Below are positions 39,691 to 48,104 of a DNA stretch of 64,000 nt, one piece after another. The DNA is from WHSW01 sp963759295. GTDB taxonomy: Bacteria > Actinomycetota > Thermoleophilia > Solirubrobacterales > 70-9. Below the pieces are notes generated by a model. That model saw only the letters and a list, made by a program, of their open reading frames with translations. It did no database searches and was not told where the DNA came from. The stretch covers positions 62,001 to 126,000 of the forward strand of contig CAVWYT010000008.1 of assembly GCA_963759295.1 (NCBI GenBank), read 5' to 3'. Each line of letters starts with the position of its first letter. Position 1 is the first letter of the stretch. Made by a program: the position numbers and the translations under genes.

Positions 39691-40514
39691 TGGCGGGAAA
39701 GCTGACCGTGTGCCCGACGCCGATCGGGAACCTCGAGGACCTCACCGCCCGAGGCCGCCGCGCGCTCGCCGAGGCCGATCTCGTGGCCTGCGAGGACACC
39801 CGCCGCGCCGGGCTCCTCTACGAGCGGCTCGAGATCGAGCGGCCGCGGTTCGTCTCCTACCACGAGGGCAACGAGGCCGACCGGGCGCGTCAGCTCGCCC
39901 AGCAGATCGAGCGCGGCCTCAGGGCGGTGCTGATCTCCGACGCAGGGATGCCCGTGCTCTCCGATCCCGGCTTCCGGCTGGTGCGCGCCTGCGTCGAGCG
40001 CGGGCTCGAGCTCGACGTCCTGCCCGGGCCCTCGGCGATCACGACCGCGCTCGTGGCCTCCGCGCTGCCCGCCGACCGGTGGCGGTTCGAGGGTTACCTG
40101 CCCCGCCGGGCCGGGGAGCTCGAGCGCGTGCTCGGCTCGCCCGAGACCGTGGTCGCGTTCGAATCGCCGCGGCGGCTCCCCGACTCGCTCGCCGCGCTGG
40201 CCGCGCTCGCGCCCGACCGTCCCGCCGCGGTCTGCCGGGAGCTGACCAAGCTGCACGAGGAGGTCGCGCGGGGAACGCTCGGCGAGCTCGCCCGCCGGTT
40301 TCGCGACCAGGCCAAGGGCGAGATCGTCGTCGTCATCGGTCCGGCGGGAACGCGGGCGGGCGGCTCGGATACGGCCTTCGCCGTCGACGCGCTCCGGCGG
40401 CTGGTCCAATCCGGCGCTCGCCCGCGGGCCGCCGCGAGCGTGGTCGCGGCGCTCACCGGGACGCGCGCCAACGACCTCTATCGCGGGCTGACGGGCAGGG
40501 ACCCGCGTCGCTAG
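39690..40514 (+). CDS. rsmI: 16S rRNA (cytidine(1402)-2'-O)-methyltransferase
   Basis: SAM-dependent methyltransferase of 274 aa that modifies C1402 in the ribosomal P site. Tetrapyrrole-methylase fold with the family's opening LTVCPTPIGNLEDLTARGRRAL, the loop ISDAGMPVLSDPGFRLVRA, and PGPSAITTALVASALP. FEGYLPRRAGE and VVAFESPRRLPDSLAAL are RsmI landmarks. The last 40 residues form the helical C-terminal domain (LRRLVQSGARPRAAASVVAAL). It is coupled to the ROK gene by TGATG. Confidence 0.95.
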   Translation: MAGKLTVCPTPIGNLEDLTARGRRALAEADLVACEDTRRAGLLYERLEIERPRFVSYHEGNEADRARQLAQQIERGLRAVLISDAGMPVLSDPGFRLVRACVERGLELDVLPGPSAITTALVASALPADRWRFEGYLPRRAGELERVLGSPETVVAFESPRRLPDSLAALAALAPDRPAAVCRELTKLHEEVARGTLGELARRFRDQAKGEIVVVIGPAGTRAGGSDTAFAVDALRRLVQSGARPRAAASVVAALTGTRANDLYRGLTGRDPRR

Positions 40515-40592
40515 GCGCGAAATCCGGCTCGAGCGAGACTGCGAAGACTGCGTTAAGCGCGCCGGCGCCTGTGCGGGGCCTGCGCGAGGGTC

Positions 40593-40756
40593 TAGGATCC
40601 ACGCGGGTACCGACCCCCGGGCAGGCGCCCGGATTGGGGAGTCAGGAAGGCACCCCACGCTCGAATGCTGCAAGCACCGTGGGAAGAGAGGAGCAAGGCG
40701 GCCGCCGTCCGGGAGTGCAGGGTGATCCCTCCGAAACGCATCGTTAGGGACGGCTA
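40593..40756 (+). promoter_or_regulatory. Promoter (TAGGAT) and structured 5' leader of the mce operon
   Basis: A -10 box TAGGAT (40593-40598) is followed by about 150 bases of leader with three stems: ccgggc-aggc-gcccgg at 40617-40632, extended outside by GAC/GTC and C/G pairs; cccacg/cgtggg at 40654-40659 and 40678-40683 enclosing tgct-gca-agca; and gccgtcc/ggacggc at 40704-40710 and 40748-40754, enclosing aggg-tgat-ccct. The last arm ends two bases before the GTG start, so the start region would be occluded when it forms. I could not match it to a known riboswitch class. Confidence 0.5.
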
Positions 40757-42100
40757 GTGGCACGGGTCGCGGGGGTCGGCGCGCTGATCGTCGCCATCGT
40801 GCTGGCCGGCATCGTCCTCTTCGGCGACGACGACGGCCACGAGTACAACCTCCTGTTCGAGACCGGAGGGCAGCTCGTCCCCGGAAACCAGGTGCTGGTC
40901 GCCGGTCAGCCGATCGGGACGGTCGAGGAGATCTCGCTGACCGACGACGCGCAGGCGAAGGTGGTCATCAACACCGACGAGCCCCTGCACGAGGGGACGA
41001 CCGCGATCGCGCGCACCACCTCGCTCTCGGGGGTTGCCAATCGCTACGTGTCGATCGCCCCCGGTGCCGATTCCGAGCCCGAGCTCGAGGACGGAGCGAC
41101 GATCAGCGCCGACAAGACCACCTCGCCGGTCGACCTCGACCAGCTCTTCAACACCCTCGATGGCCCGACCCGGACCGCCCTGCGGAATGTGATCGAGGGG
41201 CAGGCGACGGTCTACACCGGCAACAACGAGGCCGCACGCCAGACCTACAAGTACTTCGCGCCGGGGCTCCAGGCGACCCAGCGCCTGCTCGCCGAGCTGA
41301 CCCGCGACCAGGCGGACCTGACCCGCTTTCTGGTCGATGGCTCAACCGCGCTCGGAGCGATCGCCGACCGCAGCGACGACCTCTCGGCGTTGACCTCGAA
41401 CGCGAACCAGGCGCTTGGCGCGATCGCTGAGCGCAACACCGAGCTCGACCAGACGCTCGTCCGCCTTCCCCCGGCGATGCGCCAGGCGAACACGACGTTC
41501 GTCAACCTGCGCGCGGCGCTCGACGATCTCGATCCGCTGTTCGCCGACCTCAAGGTCGCCGCGCCCGAGCTGCCCGGGTTCCTGCGCAACCTGCGTCAGA
41601 CCACCGACCCGTCGATCCCGGTGTTCCGCGACCTCACCGACGCGATCGCGTTGCCCGGCAACGACAACGACCTCACCGACACGTTGGCGGCCGTGCCGGG
41701 CACCGAGCGGGGCGCCGATCGGTCGGTCGGCCCGACGGTCAGGGCGCTCGACGCCTCGCAGCCGAACATCGCGCTGACTCGCGCCTACACGCCGGACCTG
41801 CTCGGCTTGGTCGCCTCGCTCGGCCAGATCACCGCCTACTACGACGCCAACGGCCACTACGCCCGGGTGCTGCCAACCGCCCAGAACCTGTTCAACAACT
41901 CGGACGGGACGCTGGCGCCGATCTCGCCGAGCCAGCAGTACGACCCGTTCGCGGCCTTCGGCTTCAGCCCGTTCGAGCGCTGCCCGGGCGCCTCCACCCA
42001 GCCGAACTCCGGCTGGCCCACGCCCGAGGACCACCCCTTCCTCGACGACGGCCGGCTCGACGGGCGCTGTGACCCCAACGACGTGCCACCGGGACCGTGA
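40757..42100 (+). CDS. Mce family protein 1 (first of six)
   Basis: Extracytoplasmic lipid-transport subunit of 447 aa. One N-terminal transmembrane helix (residues 5-23) precedes an MCE/MlaD domain: LVPGNQVLVAGQPIGTV, TTSLSGVANRYVSIAPG and the edge VDLDQLFNTL. A long helical region follows (DQADLTRFLVDGST...SNANQALGAI), which in Mce complexes forms the tunnel. Two cysteines only, both near the C-terminus (FERCPGAS, DGRCDPND). GTG start directly after a structured leader. Its TGA overlaps the next start. Position makes it the MceA equivalent. Confidence 0.9.
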   Translation: MARVAGVGALIVAIVLAGIVLFGDDDGHEYNLLFETGGQLVPGNQVLVAGQPIGTVEEISLTDDAQAKVVINTDEPLHEGTTAIARTTSLSGVANRYVSIAPGADSEPELEDGATISADKTTSPVDLDQLFNTLDGPTRTALRNVIEGQATVYTGNNEAARQTYKYFAPGLQATQRLLAELTRDQADLTRFLVDGSTALGAIADRSDDLSALTSNANQALGAIAERNTELDQTLVRLPPAMRQANTTFVNLRAALDDLDPLFADLKVAAPELPGFLRNLRQTTDPSIPVFRDLTDAIALPGNDNDLTDTLAAVPGTERGADRSVGPTVRALDASQPNIALTRAYTPDLLGLVASLGQITAYYDANGHYARVLPTAQNLFNNSDGTLAPISPSQQYDPFAAFGFSPFERCPGASTQPNSGWPTPEDHPFLDDGRLDGRCDPNDVPPGP

Positions 42101-43728
42101 AGCGGATCGCGATCATCCTCCTGGCGCTGATCGCCTCGGTCGCGATTCTGATCACCGGCACCGCGACCGGTGGCGACGGCGATCAGTACGAGGTCCGCGC
42201 GATCTTCGACAACGCCGGATTCCTGGTCACCGGCGAGGAGGTGCGAATCGCCGGTGCCCACGTAGGGACCGTCACCGACATCGACGTGACCACGGCCGAC
42301 GAGGCCGCGCTCGAGGACGGTAGCCCCGAGCCCGGCAAGGCCGTCGTGGTGATGGGGATCGACGACCCCGGCTTCCAGGACTTCCGCGCCGACGCGTCCT
42401 GCCTGATCCGGCCTCAGTCGCTGATCGGCGAGAAGTTCGTCGAGTGCGAGCCGACCCAGCCGCGCGCTCCGGGGTCGCCGGCACCGCCGGCGCTCGAGGA
42501 GATCGCGGACGGCGAGCCGGGGGAGGGTGAACACCTGCTGCCGCTGGAGCGAAACGGCAAGGCCGTCGACCTCGACCTCGTGAACAACATCATGGAGGCG
42601 CCCTATCCGGATCGCTTCCGGCTCATCCTCGACAATCTCGGCGCCGCCCTGGCGGCCCGCGGCGACGACCTCGCCGAGATCATCCAGCGCTCCAATCCGG
42701 CGCTTCGCGAGACCAACGAGGTGCTCGCGACCCTGGGGCGCCAGAGCCGCACGCTCGCGAAGCTCACCACCGACTCCGACGCGATCATCGGCGCGCTTGC
42801 GCGCGAGCGCGCCCACGTCGCCGGGTTCATCAATCAGTCGAACACGGTCGCCGCGGCGAGCGCGGAGCGACGCGCGGACCTCGAGCAGACGTTCGCGCGC
42901 TTCCCGGGGTTCCTGCGGGAGCTGCGCTCGACGATGCGGGAGCTGGACGCGTTCTCTCAGGCGGCGACGCCCGTGTTCGCGAAGCTGAACGACGCGGCGC
43001 CCTCGCTCACCCGAGCGACGAAGGCGCTCGGCCCGTTCTCCAACGCCGGTGTCACGGCGCTCACCAGCCTCGGCAAGGCGGCCGAGGAGTCCGGGCCGGC
43101 GATCGCCGCCTCCGATCCGGTGATCAAGCAGGTCCGCGGTCTGGCGAAGTCCGGCGCGCCGGCGACCAAGAACCTGCGGAAGTTCCTCGCCAGCCTGCGC
43201 AAGACCGACGGGTTCGAGAACCTCGGCCAGGTCCTCTTCGGCCTCTCGGGAGCCGTGAACCCGTTCGACCAGTACGGACACGTGTTGCGCGCGCTGCTGC
43301 CGCTCAACAACTGCGTCGACTACGAGTCGATCTCGGAGCCGGGCTGTAGCGCGAAATTCACCGCGGTCGGCTCCTCCAGCGCGGCGAAGCGCGAGGGCAA
43401 GCCCCAGGGGCGCAAGGATGGCAAGCGCGAGCGTGCCGGCGAGGTCGCGAGGGTGCTCGGCGAGGCACTGTCGGCCGCCGGCCAGCCGCGGGGCGCCGAG
43501 GCCGCGGACACGGACCCGAGCTCTCCGCTCGAGCTGCAGCCGGGCAGCGCCGGCACGACGACGACGCCCGAGACCGAGCCGGCGCCGGCGACCACGACGA
43601 CGACCCCGGAAACCGCTCCGGAGAGCCGCCCGCCGACCACCGCCCCGGCGCCGCGGATGAAGGCCGCCCAGGCCCTGCTCGACTTCTTGATCGGCGACGG
43701 GCAGGCGAACAAGCGGGGGAAGCGATGA
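42097..43728 (+). CDS. Mce family protein 2, Pro/Thr-rich tail
   Basis: 543 aa. N-terminal TM (IAIILLALIASVAILITG), MCE domain with NAGFLVTGEEVRIAGAHVGT and SLIGEKFVECEP, then the helical region (NLGAALAARGDDLAEIIQRS...). The C-terminal 110 residues are low complexity with TTTTPETEPAPATTTTTPE and end in a basic amphipathic segment (AQALLDFLIGDGQANKRG), a layout found in some mycobacterial Mce C/D proteins. A Cys pair lies at NNCVDYESISEPGCS. The GTG overlaps the previous stop by four bases, as do all junctions up to gene 5. Confidence 0.9.
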   Translation: MKRIAIILLALIASVAILITGTATGGDGDQYEVRAIFDNAGFLVTGEEVRIAGAHVGTVTDIDVTTADEAALEDGSPEPGKAVVVMGIDDPGFQDFRADASCLIRPQSLIGEKFVECEPTQPRAPGSPAPPALEEIADGEPGEGEHLLPLERNGKAVDLDLVNNIMEAPYPDRFRLILDNLGAALAARGDDLAEIIQRSNPALRETNEVLATLGRQSRTLAKLTTDSDAIIGALARERAHVAGFINQSNTVAAASAERRADLEQTFARFPGFLRELRSTMRELDAFSQAATPVFAKLNDAAPSLTRATKALGPFSNAGVTALTSLGKAAEESGPAIAASDPVIKQVRGLAKSGAPATKNLRKFLASLRKTDGFENLGQVLFGLSGAVNPFDQYGHVLRALLPLNNCVDYESISEPGCSAKFTAVGSSSAAKREGKPQGRKDGKRERAGEVARVLGEALSAAGQPRGAEAADTDPSSPLELQPGSAGTTTTPETEPAPATTTTTPETAPESRPPTTAPAPRMKAAQALLDFLIGDGQANKRGKR

Positions 43729-45197
43729 GGCGCCGCCGCCTCGGCTCCGGGATCGCCGCGAGCCCGACCATGGTCGGCGCGCTGACCGTGATGGTCGCGA
43801 TCCTCGCCGTGTTCTTGGCCTACAACGCGAACACGGGGCTTCCGTTCGTGCCGACGTACCGGATCTCGGCCGAGGTCCCGGACGCGGCGCTTCTGGTGCC
43901 GGGCAACGAGGTCAGGATCGGCGGCGTCCGGGTCGGCATCGTCGAGGAGATCGAGCCCGAGCAGAAAGACGACGGCAGCGTGGCCGCGAAGCTCGACCTG
44001 AAGCTGGACAACGACGTCGATCCGCTGCCGGTCGACTCGACGTTCATCGTCCGGGCCCGCTCGGCGCTCGGCCTCAAGTACCTGGAGATAAACAAGGGAA
44101 CCTCGTCGAAGGGCTATCCCGCCGGCGCGGTGATCCCGATCTCGGCGGCGCGACCCGAGCCGGTGGAGATCGATCAGGTGACCGGAATGTTCGACGAGCC
44201 GACTCGGATCGCGATCCGGCAGAACCTGGTCGAGTTCGGCAACGCGCTCGCCGGCCGGGGGCCGGAGCTGAACTCGGCGATCGGCCGACTGCCGCAGGTG
44301 GTCGAGCTCCTGCGCCCGGTGATGAAGAACCTCGGCTCGCGGGACACCGGCCTCGAGCGCTTCGTCACCGCCAGCGCGGCGGCGGCGGCCGAGGTCGCGC
44401 CCGTGGCCGAGACCCAGGCGCAGCTGTTCGTCGACCTCGACACCACGTTCACCGCGCTGGCGGGCGTGGCGCGGCCGTTCATCCAGGAGACGATCTCCGA
44501 GACGCCGCCCACCTTCGCGGTGGCCGGCGAGGCGTTGCCGACGATCCGCCCATTCCTCGCCGACAGCGCCGACCTGTTCACCGAGCTCGGGCCCGGGATC
44601 GATGCGCTCGCCGACGCCGCGCCGACGATCGCGGACTCGCTCGAGACCGGGGCGCCCGTGCTGCGCGAGTCGCCGACCCTCAACCGAGAGCTGCCGCCGA
44701 CCGCGGAAGCGCTGCTCGCCTTCAACGACGATCGCGGCGTCCGCTCGGGCCTGTCGCGGCTGGAGCAGACCACCTCGATCTTCGGCCCGGCGATCAGGTT
44801 CATCGCGCCGGCGCAGACGGTCTGCAACTACGGCGGCCTGTTGACCCGCAACGTCGCCAACATGCTCTCGCAGGGCGCCGACGGCGGCAGGTGGCAGCGG
44901 TTCCAGGTCTTCCAGCCGCCGCAGGGCCCCAACGACGAGGGTGGGGTCGCGGCGGCGCACGCCAACGGTGGCGGCACCGAGACCAACTTCCTCCACATCA
45001 ACCCCTATCCGAACACGGCCTCGCCGGGCCAGGACCCCCGCGAGTGTGAGGCGGGCAACGAGCCCTGGCTCAAGGGCCGCGCCGTGATCGGCAACGTGCC
45101 CGGCGACCAGGGACTGATCACCGACGATCAGCCGGGCGTCTCCGACGACGCCGCCGATGAGGCCGCTGCCGCCGCCGCCGCGGAGGAGGGCCAGTGA
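43725..45197 (+). CDS. Mce family protein 3
   Basis: 490 aa. A short basic N-terminus and one TM (TMVGALTVMVAILAVFLAY), then the MCE domain: VPDAALLVPGNEVRIGGVRV and ARSALGLKYLEINKG. A helical tunnel region (LVEFGNALAGRGPELNSAIG) and a C-terminal domain with RFIAPAQTVCNYGGLLTRN and ECEAGNEPWLKG, the only two cysteines, follow. It ends in an Asp/Ala-rich acidic tail. ATG start overlaps the preceding stop (ATGA). Confidence 0.9.
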   Translation: MRRRRLGSGIAASPTMVGALTVMVAILAVFLAYNANTGLPFVPTYRISAEVPDAALLVPGNEVRIGGVRVGIVEEIEPEQKDDGSVAAKLDLKLDNDVDPLPVDSTFIVRARSALGLKYLEINKGTSSKGYPAGAVIPISAARPEPVEIDQVTGMFDEPTRIAIRQNLVEFGNALAGRGPELNSAIGRLPQVVELLRPVMKNLGSRDTGLERFVTASAAAAAEVAPVAETQAQLFVDLDTTFTALAGVARPFIQETISETPPTFAVAGEALPTIRPFLADSADLFTELGPGIDALADAAPTIADSLETGAPVLRESPTLNRELPPTAEALLAFNDDRGVRSGLSRLEQTTSIFGPAIRFIAPAQTVCNYGGLLTRNVANMLSQGADGGRWQRFQVFQPPQGPNDEGGVAAAHANGGGTETNFLHINPYPNTASPGQDPRECEAGNEPWLKGRAVIGNVPGDQGLITDDQPGVSDDAADEAAAAAAAEEGQ

Positions 45198-46726
45198 GGC
45201 GCCCGTTCGCAGGCCGTACCCGCCGCCGGCACCCGGAGCAGCCGGCGCCCGACGAGCGGATCTGGGGCCGCCACTACACGGGTCCCTCGCCGTGGGTCCT
45301 GGGTGTCGTGATGGTGCTGCTGATCTCGATCGGCGTCTACCTCGCGTTCGCGAAGAAGCTCCCGTGGTCGAGCGAGGGCTTTCAGGTGACCGCCACGTTC
45401 GAGAGCTCTGGGACGCTGCGCGAGAGCGCGCCGGTCCGGATCGCGGGAGTCAACGTCGGCAAGGTGACCAAGGTGGAGCCCGACGGCGGCGCGGCGCAGG
45501 TGACCTTCAGCGTCGACGACGAGGGGCGGCCAATTCACACCGACGCCGAGGTGGCGATCCGGCCACGGCTGTTCCTCGAGGGCAACAACTTCATCGATCT
45601 GTCGCCCGGCAGCCCGCACGCACCGGAGCTCTCCGACGGCGACACGATCCCGATCACGCAGACCTCGACCGCGGTCCAGCTCGACGAGGTTCTGACCGCG
45701 CTCCAGGACCCCGACCGACGCGGCCTGCAGAAGCTGCTCGCGGGCTTCGGGACCGGCCTCACCTACGAGCCGACGGCGGCCGATGACGCCGATCAGGACC
45801 CGAGCGTCGCGGGCGAGACGGCGGCGAGGTCGCTCAACGACGCCTTCCGGTACGGCGCTCGCGCCGGGCGCGGGACCGCGATCGTCAACACCGCGCTGCT
45901 CGGCGAGCGGCCCCACGATCTCTCCCAGTTCATCACCAGCATGGGGATCACGTTCGAGAAGCTCTCCGACAGCGAGCAGCAGCTCTCCGACCTGATCACC
46001 AACTTCAACGTCTTCGCCGGCGCGCTGGCCACCGAGTCGGCGAACCTCTCGCGGACCGTGGCCGAGCTGCCGCCGACGCTCGATCAGACCGAGGTGTCGC
46101 TGAGGAACCTCAACGATGCGCTGCCCGCCGTCAGGGCCCTGGCGATCGAGTCGCAGCCCGGAATCGAGGAGCTGCCCGACACGATCGCCGCCGCCAATCC
46201 CTGGTTGGCGCAGACGCGCGCGCTGTTGCGGCGAACCGAGCTCGGTGGCCTGGCGACCGATCTGCGCGCGGCCGCGCCGTCGCTGGCGCGGGCGACGGTC
46301 TCCTCGAAGCAGCTGTTCAACGAGCAGACGCTGCTCGGGCGCTGCGCCACGCAGGTCCTGATCCCGGCGAGCAACTCCGTGATCAACGATCGGTTCTCGA
46401 CCGGCGAGTCGAACTACACCGAGTTCCTCTACAGCACCGTCAACCTCGCCGGCGCCGGCCAGGGCTTCGACGGCAACGGACCGTACGCCCGCATCCTCAC
46501 CGGTGGCGGCCCGGCTCTGGTCGAGGGCAACAACCCGCTCGGCAACTTCCAGAACGTGCGCAACTTCGGCACCGCGATCGAGCAGCCGGACGGGATCCAG
46601 CCGGTCCAGCCCACCAACCCGCCTCCGTTCCGGATGGAGTACCCGTGCAAGAAGAACGCGCCCCCCGACCTCAACGGCCCGGTGAGCGCCGTCGGGCCGT
46701 CCGACCTGGTCGAGGTGAGCCCGTGA
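45194..46726 (+). CDS. Mce family protein 4
   Basis: 510 aa. A basic, Pro-rich cytoplasmic N-terminus of 35 residues precedes the TM (WVLGVVMVLLISIGVYLAF). MCE domain: ESSGTLRESAPVRIAGVNVG and RPRLFLEGNNFIDLSPGSP. The helical region includes EKLSDSEQQLSDLITNFNVF. C-terminal Cys pair in LGRCATQVLIPAS and EYPCKKN. GTG start overlaps the previous TGA. Confidence 0.9.
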   Translation: MRRPFAGRTRRRHPEQPAPDERIWGRHYTGPSPWVLGVVMVLLISIGVYLAFAKKLPWSSEGFQVTATFESSGTLRESAPVRIAGVNVGKVTKVEPDGGAAQVTFSVDDEGRPIHTDAEVAIRPRLFLEGNNFIDLSPGSPHAPELSDGDTIPITQTSTAVQLDEVLTALQDPDRRGLQKLLAGFGTGLTYEPTAADDADQDPSVAGETAARSLNDAFRYGARAGRGTAIVNTALLGERPHDLSQFITSMGITFEKLSDSEQQLSDLITNFNVFAGALATESANLSRTVAELPPTLDQTEVSLRNLNDALPAVRALAIESQPGIEELPDTIAAANPWLAQTRALLRRTELGGLATDLRAAAPSLARATVSSKQLFNEQTLLGRCATQVLIPASNSVINDRFSTGESNYTEFLYSTVNLAGAGQGFDGNGPYARILTGGGPALVEGNNPLGNFQNVRNFGTAIEQPDGIQPVQPTNPPPFRMEYPCKKNAPPDLNGPVSAVGPSDLVEVSP

Positions 46727-48069
46727 GGCGCGCTATCCGCGAGCACCTGCGCGACTTCATCGCGATCCTCGCGCTCCTGGTCGCCGGTCTGTTCGTGACC
46801 GTCTACGTGCTCTCCCAGCAGGCACAGCCGTATCCGTCGTGGATCCCGATCCTCGGCGACGACCGGTTCGAGCTCAAGGCCGAGCTCTCCACGGCCCAGG
46901 CCGTGACGCCCGGCCAGGGTCAGACGGTGAACATCGCCGGCGTCAAGGCGGGCGAGATCTCGGCGGTCGATCTCGAGGGCGGGCACGCGGTGGTGACGCT
47001 GCTGATCGACCCCAAGTACGCGCCGTTGATGCGGTCCAGCTCGACGGTCCTGTTGCGGCCACGCACCGGGCTCCAGGACATGACCGTCGAGGTCCATCCG
47101 GGCGCCTCGGGCGAGCCGCTCGAGGACGGGTCGACGATCCCGCTCTCACAGACCCAGCCGAACGTCAACCCCGATCAGATCCTCGCCTCGCTCGATGCCG
47201 ACACCCGCGCCTACCTGCAGCTCCTGCTCCAGGGCGGCGGCCAGGGCCTGGGCGGTAACGGCAAGGAGCTCTCGGCGACCCTGCGCAGATTCGAGCCGCT
47301 CGGCCGTTACCTGGCGCAGATCGGCGACGCGCTCTCGGTCCGCAGGCAAAACATCAAGCAAGTGGTGACGAGCTTCAAGCTGCTCTCCCAGGAGCTGGCG
47401 AAGACCGACACCCAGGTCTCCGCATGGGTCCGGTCCCAGAACGACGTCCTCTCAGCGTTCGCCGATCAAGAGGGGGCGATCCGGGAGACGCTGCGGGAGT
47501 TCCCCTCTGCGCTGGCCGAGACCCGCAGGGCGCTGGAGGGCGGCAACCGGCTCTCGCTCGAGCTCGGTCCGGCGTCCGAGGCCCTGATCCCGGCGGCGCG
47601 GGCCTTGGCGCCCGCCGAGCAGGCGGCTCAGACCCTGTTCACGACGACGGTCGATCCGATCGAGCAGCAGATCCGGCCGTTCACCCGCCTGGTCAGCAAG
47701 CCGGTCAAGCACCTCCGCCAGGCCAGCGAGCCGCTGGCGGAGACGACCAAGGGCCTGGGCGGGTCGCTCGGCGAGGTCAACCGGCTCTTCAACGGCCTCT
47801 CCTACAACCCGCCCGGAAGCACCGAGGGCTACCTGTACTGGACCGCCTGGGCGAACCACAACGCCAACAACTCCTTCCTCCAGGACGCCCAGGGACCGCT
47901 CGTCAGGGGCCTCGCACTGCAGTCGTGCGGGACCGCGCAGCTGGCCGAGAGCTTCGCCTCGGACCGGCCGTTCATCCGCACCCTGCAGCAGGTGACCAAC
48001 GTCCCCGAGTCCGAGGTGATCTGCCCCCTGGATCCGACCTTCGTCCCGGGGGTGGACCTCACCCCATGA
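46723..48069 (+). CDS. Mce family protein 5
   Basis: 448 aa. TM near the N-terminus (FIAILALLVAGLFVTVYVL), MCE domain with TPGQGQTVNIAGVKAGEISA and LLRPRTGLQDMTVEVHPG, helical region (LAQIGDALSVRRQNIKQVVT), and a C-terminal domain with YLYWTAWANHNANNSF and a Cys pair (LQSCGTAQ, VICPLDP). In mycobacteria the fifth Mce protein is a lipoprotein; here no lipobox is visible. Its stop overlaps the ATG of a 12-codon open frame that leads into gene 6. Confidence 0.9.
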   Translation: MRRAIREHLRDFIAILALLVAGLFVTVYVLSQQAQPYPSWIPILGDDRFELKAELSTAQAVTPGQGQTVNIAGVKAGEISAVDLEGGHAVVTLLIDPKYAPLMRSSSTVLLRPRTGLQDMTVEVHPGASGEPLEDGSTIPLSQTQPNVNPDQILASLDADTRAYLQLLLQGGGQGLGGNGKELSATLRRFEPLGRYLAQIGDALSVRRQNIKQVVTSFKLLSQELAKTDTQVSAWVRSQNDVLSAFADQEGAIRETLREFPSALAETRRALEGGNRLSLELGPASEALIPAARALAPAEQAAQTLFTTTVDPIEQQIRPFTRLVSKPVKHLRQASEPLAETTKGLGGSLGEVNRLFNGLSYNPPGSTEGYLYWTAWANHNANNSFLQDAQGPLVRGLALQSCGTAQLAESFASDRPFIRTLQQVTNVPESEVICPLDPTFVPGVDLTP

Positions 48070-48104
48070 CCGCCCCGATCCGAGACGACGAGTCAGCCGG
48101 CTGA
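48066..48104 (+). other. 12-codon open frame bridging mce genes 5 and 6
   Basis: ATG at 48066 overlaps the stop of gene 5 (ATGA) and the frame MTAPIRDDESAG ends with a TGA that shares one base with the ATG of gene 6 (TGATG). It could be a coupling mini-cistron, or the true N-terminus of gene 6 cut off by a one-base sequence error, since a short hydrophilic tail before the TM is usual in this operon. Confidence 0.5.

Noticed and set aside
40515..40756. SRP RNA, RNase P RNA or tmRNA gene in the mce leader
   Set aside because: Stretches such as gtcaggaaggc recall SRP RNA, but the GGAA-tetraloop hairpin, the RNase P core and the tmRNA ends are absent.
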